64,000 nucleotides of DNA from DASTBU01 sp035711845 (GTDB lineage: Bacteria > Acidobacteriota > Vicinamibacteria > Vicinamibacterales > 2-12-FULL-66-21): assembly GCA_035711845.1 (NCBI GenBank), contig DASTBU010000166.1, positions 16,314 through 80,313 of the forward strand, in the 5' to 3' direction. Of this stretch, positions 43,190 to 50,792 are shown piece after piece. The notes beneath the pieces are model-generated. The model did no database searches and was not told the origin of the DNA. It saw only the letters and a program-made list of their open reading frames with translations. Numbering within the stretch: the first letter of the stretch is position 1; every line of letters begins with the position of its first letter. Both the position numbers and the translations under genes were made by a program.

Positions 43190-45556
43190 GTCCCGTGTCT
43201 TCAGGACTGCCACCAGATCCAGATGATCGAGCCGGCGGCGGACCGCGAGGCCCGACAGCGTGGCGGCCACGGTGACCGCGGTCGCGGCGAACGCGAAGGT
43301 GCGGCTGCTGACGACGAGCGGAAACCTGTACAGCTCGGTATTGAATGCGGCCACCAGCGCTCCCGCAAAGACGTAGCCTAGCAGCAGTCCCAGCGGGATG
43401 GCGAGTATCGTCACGGTCGCCAGTTCCCCGAGCAGGATGAACGAGATCTCGCCGCGTGTGAATCCGAGCACGCGCAGGCTGGCGAGCTCGCGGCTTCGTT
43501 CCGACAGCGACACGCGGGCGGCGTTGTAGACGACGCCGAACGCAATGACACCGGAGAACACCAGGTTGAAGAAGATCATCACGTAGAAGGTGTCCTGCAG
43601 CGTTTTCTGGAAGCTCTCGATCGCCGTACCCTTGAGGCTGACGCCGGCGACCGCCGGGATCGCCTTCAGCCGCGCGTACAGCTCGTCCTCGTGGGCAGCG
43701 TCCACTTTCAGGAACGCACCAGACAGCGATTCGCCCTCACGCACGAGGCGACGGAGCGCGTCGATGTGCATGTAGGCTGCCGTGCCCATGTATTCCTCGA
43801 CGATGGCCGTGACGGGCACGTCCCGCGACGGACGCTTTCCATCGAGCACCTGGATCGTCACGGACTGACCGAGGCGCACGTCCAGCAGCTCTGCCAGCTT
43901 CAGCGACAGCACGAGCCCACCCTCCGGGAGCCGCACCGGGCCCGTCCGGACGTCCACCACGCGGTTCAGTTCCGGGACGGCGAGAAGACCACTGATCGAG
44001 ACGATGCGAGACCGCTGGCCGGCGCGCAGCCTGGCAGGAACGGCGCGCATCGGTTCGGCGTGGATCACTCCCGGCAGCCGTCCCATCTCGTAGAGCGCAC
44101 GGCCGGAGGCGGGCTCCACGAACGTCACGGTCGCATCCTGCCGCTGCAGGACGTTGAACTGCAGATCCATCAAGACGTCGATCGAATCCAGGAAAAAGGT
44201 CCCGAGCACCAGCATGGCCACCGCGGCGGCGATACCCACGACCGACGTCGCCGCACGGACCGGATGCCGGCCGATGTTGCGGAGGATCATGCGGGTCGGC
44301 GCCGACAGCAACGGTTCGAGGCCGGCGCGCTCGAGCCAGGTCCGCCCGTACCTCGCTGGGGCCTCCGGCCGCATCGCTTCGGCTGGCGGCAGGGTCGCCG
44401 CACGCCGGACCGCGTTCACGGCCCCCAGCGCCGCCGCGACGAAGCTCACCACGATGCCGGCCGCGACGACACCGGGCGGAAGCCCGTACAGGAGCGCCGG
44501 AAAGCGAAAGAAATCGTTGTACAACTCCGTCATCTGCGAGCCGAGCAACGATCCGAACACGGTTCCAATCACGGCGCCAGCCGCCCCGATCGCCAGGCTC
44601 AGTTTTGTGAAGTGCCACATCAGCTCGCCGTTGGTGTAGCCGAGCGCCTTGAGCGCGGCGATCTGCTCCCGCTGCACCGACACGATGCGCGTGAGGACGA
44701 CGTTGAGGAGGAACGCCGCCACGGCCAGGAAGACAATCGGCAGAATCAGCCCGACGCCCTGCAGCTGCGCCAGCTCGTTGTCGAGGAACCAGTGCGACGT
44801 CTGGAGCGCGCGCGGGATGGCGCCGAAGCCGCCGTACTGGGCGAGCAGGCGATCGACCCGGGCGATGACATCGTCGGCCGAGGCTCCTGGCAGCAGCGTC
44901 AGCGCCAGGTTGTTGAAGCCCCCTTCCATGTCGAACGCCGCCGCGAGGCTGCTGCGGTCCATCCAGAACACGCCGAACCGTGAATCGTCCGGGATGAGCT
45001 CTCCTGGCCGGATGCTGTAGATGTATTCCGGCGACAGCGCGATGCCGACGATCTCGAGCTCGCGCCGCCGCCCGTTGATGATGGCCCCCAGCCGGTCGCC
45101 GGGGCCGAGGTCGCGCGAGATGGCGAACGCCTCGCTGACCAGCACTTCGTCGGGCCTGCCCGGGGCCGGGAATCGGCCGCGCCGCAGGAACACGTCATTG
45201 AGGATCGGCTGGGGCGGGATGGGGATGCCGATCAGCCGGCCGCTCGCCGGCTCGGCCAGTTCCGGCACGTCGAGCGTGACGTCCACCACGACACGGGCAT
45301 CCATACGAGCGACGCCCGGAATCTCGGCGGCGCGGTCGCGGAGATTCAGTGGCGCGCGTGTCAGGGAGGCGAAGACGTGCGCGAAGCGGTAGCGATCGTA
45401 GTAGGTCTGCTGTGTGAGCCGCAGCGACGCGAACGTGCTGAGGTACATGATGAACATCGTGACGCCGGCGCCGATCACCAGGCTGATCGCGAAGGCCTGG
45501 CCTTTGAGGTTCCAGATGTCGCGCAGCAGCTTGCGATCGAGAGGGCGGATCAGCAC
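43187..45556 (-). CDS. Large FtsX-family ABC permease with duplicated MacB domains
   Basis: 789 residues. Helix 1 (AFAISLVIGAGVTMFIMYLST, about 23-45) is followed by a periplasmic domain, three FtsX helices (about 250-385; LTRIVSVQREQIAALKALG), a middle helix (TSVVGIAAAVAMLVLGTFFL), a second periplasmic domain and three C-terminal helices (VVYNAARVSLSERSRELASLRVLG). It fits the FtsX/LolC-like exporters acting on lipophilic substrates. The stop codon TGA lies within a GCATTCA heptamer, and the 87-bp gap to the ATPase upstream is filled by GATC octamers, so the operon has been invaded at both junctions. Confidence 0.93.
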   Translation of the reverse strand: MLIRPLDRKLLRDIWNLKGQAFAISLVIGAGVTMFIMYLSTFASLRLTQQTYYDRYRFAHVFASLTRAPLNLRDRAAEIPGVARMDARVVVDVTLDVPELAEPASGRLIGIPIPPQPILNDVFLRRGRFPAPGRPDEVLVSEAFAISRDLGPGDRLGAIINGRRRELEIVGIALSPEYIYSIRPGELIPDDSRFGVFWMDRSSLAAAFDMEGGFNNLALTLLPGASADDVIARVDRLLAQYGGFGAIPRALQTSHWFLDNELAQLQGVGLILPIVFLAVAAFLLNVVLTRIVSVQREQIAALKALGYTNGELMWHFTKLSLAIGAAGAVIGTVFGSLLGSQMTELYNDFFRFPALLYGLPPGVVAAGIVVSFVAAALGAVNAVRRAATLPPAEAMRPEAPARYGRTWLERAGLEPLLSAPTRMILRNIGRHPVRAATSVVGIAAAVAMLVLGTFFLDSIDVLMDLQFNVLQRQDATVTFVEPASGRALYEMGRLPGVIHAEPMRAVPARLRAGQRSRIVSISGLLAVPELNRVVDVRTGPVRLPEGGLVLSLKLAELLDVRLGQSVTIQVLDGKRPSRDVPVTAIVEEYMGTAAYMHIDALRRLVREGESLSGAFLKVDAAHEDELYARLKAIPAVAGVSLKGTAIESFQKTLQDTFYVMIFFNLVFSGVIAFGVVYNAARVSLSERSRELASLRVLGFTRGEISFILLGELATVTILAIPLGLLLGYVFAGALVAAFNTELYRFPLVVSSRTFAFAATAVTVAATLSGLAVRRRLDHLDLVAVLKTRD

Positions 45557-45569
45557 GGGAACCTATCGC

Positions 45570-45635
45570 GATCGGGTGATCGGGTGATCGAGCGATCGAG
45601 CGCGCGAGCGCACGATTACCCGATCCATCGCTCGA
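45570..45635. repeat. GATC-unit octamer array between ATPase and permease genes
   Basis: GATCGGGT twice, GATCGAGC twice and GCGCGAGC cover 45570-45609. A small palindrome (CCATCG-CT-CGATGG) follows near 45624. It lies between operon genes. Confidence 0.85.
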
Positions 45636-45642
45636 TGGGAAG

Positions 45643-46401
45643 TCACCAGCTCAACTCCGATGCGGGACGTTTGACGTCGTTTCGCCGAATGCCGGCGATC
45701 CGTCCGTCCGACAGCGACACGACCCGATCGGCCATGCCCGACACCGCCGCGTTGTGCGTGATCACCGCCGTGGTGGTGCCCAGTTCCCGGTTGACCTGTT
45801 CGATCGCCTCGAGCACGAGGATGCCGGTCGCGATGTCCAGCGCGCCCGTGGGCTCGTCGCAGAGCAGGACGTCGGGGCGCTTCGCCACGGCCCGCGCGAT
45901 CGCGACCCGCTGCTGCTCGCCTCCCGAGAGCTGCGAGGGAAAGTGATCCATTCGCTCTTCGAGGTTCACGAGCCGCAGCGCCGCCTCCGGCGTCATCGGC
46001 TTCTCGACGATGTCGGTGACCAGCGCGACGTTTTCGCGTGCGGTGAGGCTCGGGATCAGGTTGTAGAACTGGAACACGAAGCCCACGTGACGCCGCCGGT
46101 ACATCGTGAGGGCCTTCTCGTCGGCGGTGGTGAGGTTCTGGCCGCGGTAGATCACGGTGCCCGAGCTCGGCACGTCGAGCCCGCCGAGGATGTTCAGGAG
46201 CGTGGATTTGCCGCTGCCCGACGGGCCGAGCAGCACGAGGAACTCCGATTCGTACAGCTCGAGGCTGACGCCACGCAGCGCCTGCACGTCCACCTCACCC
46301 ATGTGGTAGACCTTCGTGATGTCACGGGCGATGAAAACGGGCGGCGGCGCGTCCGCACCCGCGGACCCCTCAGCAGCCGCGGCCGGCGCCTCGCGAGCCA
46401 T
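45643..46401 (-). CDS. ABC exporter ATPase, MacB/LolD type
   Basis: 252 residues from ATG 46401; upstream in-frame starts were rejected because they would add a low-complexity Arg-rich lead. Walker A GPSGSGKST, Q-loop FVFQFYNLIP, signature LSGGEQQR, Walker B LLCDEPTGALD and H-loop THN are present; the H-loop has N after the His. A ~25-residue Ala-rich N-terminal extension precedes the first strand (FIARDITKVYHMGE). It is the first gene of the second exporter operon and diverges from DUF2784 with 35 bp between starts. Confidence 0.93.
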   Translation of the reverse strand: MAREAPAAAAEGSAGADAPPPVFIARDITKVYHMGEVDVQALRGVSLELYESEFLVLLGPSGSGKSTLLNILGGLDVPSSGTVIYRGQNLTTADEKALTMYRRRHVGFVFQFYNLIPSLTARENVALVTDIVEKPMTPEAALRLVNLEERMDHFPSQLSGGEQQRVAIARAVAKRPDVLLCDEPTGALDIATGILVLEAIEQVNRELGTTTAVITHNAAVSGMADRVVSLSDGRIAGIRRNDVKRPASELSW

Positions 46402-46436
46402 GCCTCTATCGTACCTCGTGCGAGGATAGGAATATC

Positions 46437-46817
46437 GTGTATGGTCTGCTGGCCGATGCGCTGCTCGTCGCGCACCTCGCGTTCGTGCTGTTCGTGACGC
46501 TCGGGGGGCTGCTGGTTCTGAAGTGGAGAAGGCTCGCCTGGCTGCACATCCCGGCCGCGGCGTGGGGCGCCACGATCGAATTCGCCGGCTGGATCTGCCC
46601 GCTGACACCGCTCGAAAACGACCTCCGCGCCCGCGCCGGCCAGTCGGGCTACGAGGGCGACTTCATCGCACGATACCTGATGCCGGTCGTCTATCCCGAC
46701 GGCTTGACGCGGCAGGACCAGCTACTGCTCGGATCCGCGGCGCTGGCCATCAACCTGGCAATCTACGTGTGGCTGTTGCGGCAAGGTGGACAGCGGATAA
46801 CGGACAGCGGCAGATAG
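46437..46817 (+). CDS. DUF2784 domain membrane protein
   Basis: 126 residues from GTG 46437; the nearby ATG 46441 is in another frame. Four hydrophobic segments are visible (LLADALLVAHLAFVLFVTLGGLLVL, HIPAAAWGATIEFAGWICPL, and a C-terminal LGSAALAINLAIYVWLLR). The ICPLTPLEN block and the FIARYLMPVVYPDGL block are characteristic of DUF2784. The function is unknown. It stands between the exporter ATPase (divergent) and the repeat-rich gap before argG. Confidence 0.9.
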   Translation: MYGLLADALLVAHLAFVLFVTLGGLLVLKWRRLAWLHIPAAAWGATIEFAGWICPLTPLENDLRARAGQSGYEGDFIARYLMPVVYPDGLTRQDQLLLGSAALAINLAIYVWLLRQGGQRITDSGR

Positions 46818-46906
46818 CGAGGCGGCCCGCCGGTGCTGAGCCGGCGCTGCGAGGTGCCCCAACGGCCCGGCGGAGCGGGGGCCGCAAGCGAGCGTACGCA
46901 AAAACC

Positions 46907-47185
46907 GATCGGCGACTCCCGCCGGAGCGGGCGGGTCGTCTCGCGGCTCCCGCTTCGCTGCGCGGAAAAACGGCTCTTCACGGATGGCCTGACGATGGCG
47001 GCTCCGGCTGGGGCTACTCCCAAGCCGGCGCCCAATCAGTTCGGCAACAGGGTGTTGCGTGAGCCGGTGGCGAATCAGCGCCTCCGCCGGTGGGTGCCGC
47101 TACGAGCCGTTTTCATTCATTCACGATCGCGCAGCTCAGAGGTCGCCGCGATCCGACCCGCCCGCTCCGGCGGGAGTCGCCGATC
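46907..47185. repeat. 279-bp element with perfect 32-bp terminal inverted repeats upstream of argG
   Basis: Bases 46907-46938 (from GATCGGCGACTCCC to GCGGGCGGGTCG) and 47154-47185 are exact inverted copies. Pairing continues inward with mismatches: TCGCGGC on both sides, then GCTGCGCG and AAAACGGCTC. The ~215-bp interior has no convincing ORF. No target duplication is obvious. The rest of the 46818-47281 gap has further CGGAGCGG-rich, hairpin-prone sequence but no gene. Confidence 0.85.
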
Positions 47186-47281
47186 TATTTGGCGCGACGT
47201 CTCGGCCCATCCTCAGGCGGGAGCTCTCGCGGCGTCGGCCGGAGCGGCTCGCGAAGGGCGGGCATATATCATGGGAGAGCA

Positions 47282-48679
47282 ATGTCCACGATCCTTCAAC
47301 GTCTGCCGGTCGGCGACAAGGTCGGCATCGCATTCTCGGGCGGTCTCGATACGAGCGCCGCCTTGCACTGGATGCGTGACAAGGGCGCGATCCCCTACGC
47401 CTACACGGCCAACCTCGGTCAGCCGGACGAGCCGGACTACGACGAGATCCCGAGGCGCGCGCTGCAGTACGGCGCCGAGAAAGCGCGGCTCATCGACTGC
47501 CGCGCCCAGCTCGCGTCGGAAGGGATCGCCGTGCTCCAGTGCGGCGCGTTCCACATTTCGACGGCCGGCGTTCCCTACTTCAACACCACGCCCATCGGCC
47601 GCGCCGTGACCGGGACGATGCTCGTCGGCGCGATGAAGGAGGATGACGTACACATCTGGGGCGACGGCAGCACGTTCAAGGGCAACGACATCGAGCGCTT
47701 CTACCGCTACGGCCTGCTCGCGAACCCGCACCTGAAGATCTACAAGCCCTGGCTCGACCAGACCTTCATCGACGAGCTGGGCGGACGACGGGAAATGTCG
47801 GAGTACATGGAGCGCGCCGGCTTCGGCTACCGCATGAGCGTCGAGAAGGCGTACTCGACCGATTCGAACATTCTCGGCGCGACGCACGAGGCGAAGGATC
47901 TGGAACGGCTCGATACGGGCATCACGATCGTCGAGCCCATCATGGGCCTGGCGTTCTGGCGCGACGACGTCTCGATCAAGCGCGAGGAAGTCACGATCCG
48001 TTTCGATGAAGGCCGGCCCGTGGCGCTCAACGGCATTGCCTACAAGGATCTGGTCCAGCTCGTGCTCGAAGCCAACCGCATCGGCGGGCGGCACGGGCTC
48101 GGGATGAGCGATCAGATCGAGAACCGAATCATCGAAGCCAAGAGCCGCGGCATCTACGAGGCACCCGGCATGGCGCTGCTCTTCATCGCCTACGAGCGGC
48201 TGATTACCGGCATTCACAACGAGGACACGATCGAGCAATACCGCGACAATGGGCGGCGGCTCGGCCGGCTGCTCTACCAGGGCCGATGGTTCGATCCGCA
48301 GGCAATGATGCTCCGCGAAACCGCGCAGCGCTGGGTCGCGCGGGCCGTGACCGGCGAGGTCGCGCTGGAGCTGCGCCGCGGCAACGACTACTCCATCCTC
48401 GACACGGCCTCGCCCAACCTCACCTACAAGCCGGAGCGGCTCACGATGGAGAAGGGCGAGTCGATGTTCACGCCGCTCGATCGCATCGGCCAGCTGACGA
48501 TGCGCAACCTCGACATCGTCGATACGCGGGACAAGCTGTTCACGTACGTGAAGACGGGAGTGCTCGCGCCCTGGAGCGGCACCGCTCTGCCGCACGCAGC
48601 GGGCGAGAGTGGCGGAGAACGGGCCACGAAGCAGCCACAGGAGCACGGGAAGATCGAACCGGGCACGCCGGAAGGTTAA
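47282..48679 (+). CDS. argG: Argininosuccinate synthase
   Basis: 465 residues from ATG 47282 with GGGAGAG just before it. It joins citrulline and aspartate using ATP in arginine synthesis. The PP-loop motif AFSGGLDTSAALHW is at residues 17-30. The GAFHISTAGVPYFNTTPIGRAVTG segment, the insertions and the total length match the longer E. coli-type class rather than the ~400-residue class. The last ~25 residues (SGGERATKQPQEHGKIEPG) are a low-complexity tail. Its stop overlaps the convergent TetR gene by 4 bp. No other arg gene is in the window. Confidence 0.96.
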   Translation: MSTILQRLPVGDKVGIAFSGGLDTSAALHWMRDKGAIPYAYTANLGQPDEPDYDEIPRRALQYGAEKARLIDCRAQLASEGIAVLQCGAFHISTAGVPYFNTTPIGRAVTGTMLVGAMKEDDVHIWGDGSTFKGNDIERFYRYGLLANPHLKIYKPWLDQTFIDELGGRREMSEYMERAGFGYRMSVEKAYSTDSNILGATHEAKDLERLDTGITIVEPIMGLAFWRDDVSIKREEVTIRFDEGRPVALNGIAYKDLVQLVLEANRIGGRHGLGMSDQIENRIIEAKSRGIYEAPGMALLFIAYERLITGIHNEDTIEQYRDNGRRLGRLLYQGRWFDPQAMMLRETAQRWVARAVTGEVALELRRGNDYSILDTASPNLTYKPERLTMEKGESMFTPLDRIGQLTMRNLDIVDTRDKLFTYVKTGVLAPWSGTALPHAAGESGGERATKQPQEHGKIEPGTPEG

Positions 48680-49278
48680 CGCGAGCGCGGGCGAGCCGCC
48701 TTGTACGGCTCCAGGAACGTCTTCAGATCCCGCCGGATCCAGGCCGACAACTCGCCTTCGCGCTGGACGGTCCAGTTGAGCAGCGACCCGTTGAGGGTCG
48801 CCAGCAGGGCCCATGCGAGGCGTCCCGCATCACACCGCCGGAGCTCGCCCGCCGCTATCGCCTCGTTCACCAGCGCGCGCACACCATCGTGCATGCGGGT
48901 CGAGCCGGTCCGGGCATGCCGGTGGAAGTCGGAATCGGTCAGATCGAGCTGCACGAAGGCAAGCGTGTTCGCCACGGCCTCCGGCGTCGTTCCCATCATC
49001 GTCATGCATTCGGCCAGGCCAAGCAGGGCTGCCAGGGGCGAGCGGTGCCGCGCGCGGAGGCTGGGGAAGATGTAGTCGCTGCCGCCCGCAGCGTCGGCCG
49101 CCGCCGCCCGCAGCAGGGCGCGCTTGGACCCGAACCGCTGGACCAGCGCCGCCGCTGACACGCCCGCCTCGCGCGCGACATCGGCCAGCGTCAACCGGGC
49201 GGGTCCGAGCCGCGCAATGGCCCTGAAGGCGGCCATCAGGATGTCTTCGTCGCTGGCCAGGCGAGGGCGCGGGCTCAT
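48676..49278 (-). CDS. TetR-family transcriptional regulator
   Basis: 200 residues. The N-terminal HTH (about 10-55) reads ILMAAFRAIARLGPARLTLADVAREAGVSAAALVQRFGSK in part, with the usual 'T..DVA..AGVS...L...F.SK' pattern. The C-terminal domain is helical (PLAALLGLAECMTMM). It is divergent from a RibD/DHFR-like reductase; the AT-rich gap holds its candidate -10 and a possible operator, so control of that reductase gene is likely. The ligand is unknown. Confidence 0.9.
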   Translation of the reverse strand: MSPRPRLASDEDILMAAFRAIARLGPARLTLADVAREAGVSAAALVQRFGSKRALLRAAAADAAGGSDYIFPSLRARHRSPLAALLGLAECMTMMGTTPEAVANTLAFVQLDLTDSDFHRHARTGSTRMHDGVRALVNEAIAAGELRRCDAGRLAWALLATLNGSLLNWTVQREGELSAWIRRDLKTFLEPYKAARPRSR

Positions 49279-49287
49279 CGGGACCGG

Positions 49288-49345
49288 ATTATAACTAAAC
49301 CAACGTTAATTTTTCATGTTGATTCATAAATGGTCATTCATTTAT
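49288..49345. promoter_or_regulatory. Divergent promoter/operator region of the TetR and reductase genes
   Basis: On the minus strand TATAAT (49293-49288) lies 9 bp before the TetR start, suggesting a leaderless mRNA. An inverted repeat ATAAATG-6 bp-CATTTAT (49326-49345) sits between the genes and is a candidate operator. The tract is much richer in A and T than its surroundings. Confidence 0.5.
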
Positions 49346-49365
49346 TATCTGGCCGGAGGTCGAGC

Positions 49366-49917
49366 ATGCGACGACTGCGCTACTCGGTGGCCATGAGCCT
49401 CGACGGATACATCGCCGGGCCGAACGGAGAGGCCGACTGGATCCTCACGGATCCCGAGATCGATTTCGGGGCCATCTTCAGCGAGTTCGACACCCTGCTG
49501 ATGGGTCGTCGGACCTATGCGGCCATGGGCATGAAGGGCGGAGCGGGAGGCGGGCCGTTCGGCGGGTTGAAGATCGTCGTGGTATCGCGCACGCTCGACC
49601 AGCGCGATCATCCGAAGGTCACGGTCATCTCGGACCGACTACGCGAAGCCGTCTCCGCGCTCAAGACGCAGTCGGGGAAGGATATCTGGCTGTTCGGCGG
49701 GGGGGACCTGTTTCGGAGTCTCCTGGATCTCGGGTTGGTGGATACGGTCGAGGTAGCCATGATCCCGGTTCTCCTCGGCGACGGGATCCCGCTGCTCCCA
49801 CGGCCGTCGGGCCGGGCCAGCCTGACGCTCACGAGCCATCGCGTCTTCCAGCAGACCGGGACGCTGTCGCTCGCCTACGACGTGAAGCGGCAGGGCAAGC
49901 GGCGCCGAACGCGGTAA
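49366..49917 (+). CDS. Dihydrofolate-reductase-like protein (RibD C-terminal domain family)
   Basis: 183 residues from ATG 49366, chosen because GGAGG precedes it by about 6 bp. Family motifs: YSVAMSLDGYIAGPNGEADW, FDTLLMGRRTYAAM, VVVSRTLD and DIWLFGGGDLFRSLLDLGLVDTVEV. These proteins bind NADPH and reduce unknown small substrates; they are often placed beside regulators. A TetR gene lies divergently upstream, with a shared AT-rich region. True DHFR activity is unlikely. Confidence 0.92.
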   Translation: MRRLRYSVAMSLDGYIAGPNGEADWILTDPEIDFGAIFSEFDTLLMGRRTYAAMGMKGGAGGGPFGGLKIVVVSRTLDQRDHPKVTVISDRLREAVSALKTQSGKDIWLFGGGDLFRSLLDLGLVDTVEVAMIPVLLGDGIPLLPRPSGRASLTLTSHRVFQQTGTLSLAYDVKRQGKRRRTR

Positions 49918-49953
49918 AATCGTTCCGCCAGCCCTCGAGACCGCCAGACACTC

Positions 49954-50757
49954 ATGAGACGCACGATTCGAATCGCCCTTGCGGGTCTTGCCGTCACGGC
50001 TGCGGCCTGCGGCGGCAACTCCGCGCCGCTGTCGACGACCGGACCGTCGCCGACCGTCCCGCCGTCGGCCGCCTGCGACGCGATCGGACAGACCGCCGGC
50101 GCCATCGCGATCGTCAACGGCGTGGAGTGCACCAGGGTTCCCTCGCCCGTGGTGAAGCTGAACATGCGCGACAACGCCGGGAACGCTCTCGGAGGGTGTT
50201 CCGGAACGATCATCGCGCCGCGAGCGATCCTCACCGCGGCGCACTGCCTGGACGACAACCCGGGCATCGTGCGGGTGTGGCTGGGCAGCGGACCCGAGAT
50301 CACCGCTGAATCGTACGCATTTCACCCGAGCTACAACCAGAACAGCTCAACGGCTCTCGACGTAGGAATCGTGCGGATGGCAGAGGACCTTGTCCATCCC
50401 CCGATTCCTGTGCTCACCAGCCGCGACGCCCGCACCGGGGAGACCGCAATCATCGCCGGCTGGGGGCGTGACGAGACCAGCGAGCCCTCGAGGCTCAGGG
50501 CCGGATCCGCGACGGTCTCGGCTGTTGGCTCGACGACGCTCGAAACACAACATACGACCAACGCCAGCTCCATCTGCCTCGGTGATTCGGGCGGTCCCCT
50601 GCTGCTCCAGGAAAGCGGCAGATGGGCGGTTGCGGGCATCTCGTCGGCGGCAACCGTGGCCACCTGCAACACGGGAACGAACTTCTACGTGAACGTCCGC
50701 AACTCGACAGTGATGTCCTACATCCTCGGCCTCGTGCCCGAGGCGGCGACGAGGTAA
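49954..50757 (+). CDS. Trypsin-like serine protease lipoprotein (family S1)
   Basis: 267 residues. A lipobox (LAVTAAAC, Cys at about residue 19) suggests a lipid-anchored protein. The S1 triad is visible: His in LTAAHC near residue 96, Asp in ALDVGIV near 136 and Ser in CLGDSGGPLL near 212. The propeptide-like N-terminal link is low complexity (SAPLSTTGPSPTVPPS). The usual IVNG start of the mature domain is present (IAIVNG). It would cleave peptides at the cell surface or in the periplasm. Its stop codon lies 3 bp before the GATC octamer array. Confidence 0.92.
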   Translation: MRRTIRIALAGLAVTAAACGGNSAPLSTTGPSPTVPPSAACDAIGQTAGAIAIVNGVECTRVPSPVVKLNMRDNAGNALGGCSGTIIAPRAILTAAHCLDDNPGIVRVWLGSGPEITAESYAFHPSYNQNSSTALDVGIVRMAEDLVHPPIPVLTSRDARTGETAIIAGWGRDETSEPSRLRAGSATVSAVGSTTLETQHTTNASSICLGDSGGPLLLQESGRWAVAGISSAATVATCNTGTNFYVNVRNSTVMSYILGLVPEAATR

Positions 50758-50759
50758 CA

Positions 50760-50791
50760 CATCGCGCGATCACCCGATCGCGCGATCGCGC
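50760..50791. repeat. GATC octamer array directly before the Lhr helicase gene
   Basis: Units GATCACCC, GATCGCGC and GATCGCGC follow ATCGCGC. The next bases, GATG, contain the helicase start codon at 50793. There is no ribosome-binding site between. Confidence 0.85.
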
Positions 50792-50792
50792 G

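Noticed and set aside
47213..48814. 533-codon minus-strand open frame
   Set aside because: It is antisense to argG, a clear full-length enzyme gene.
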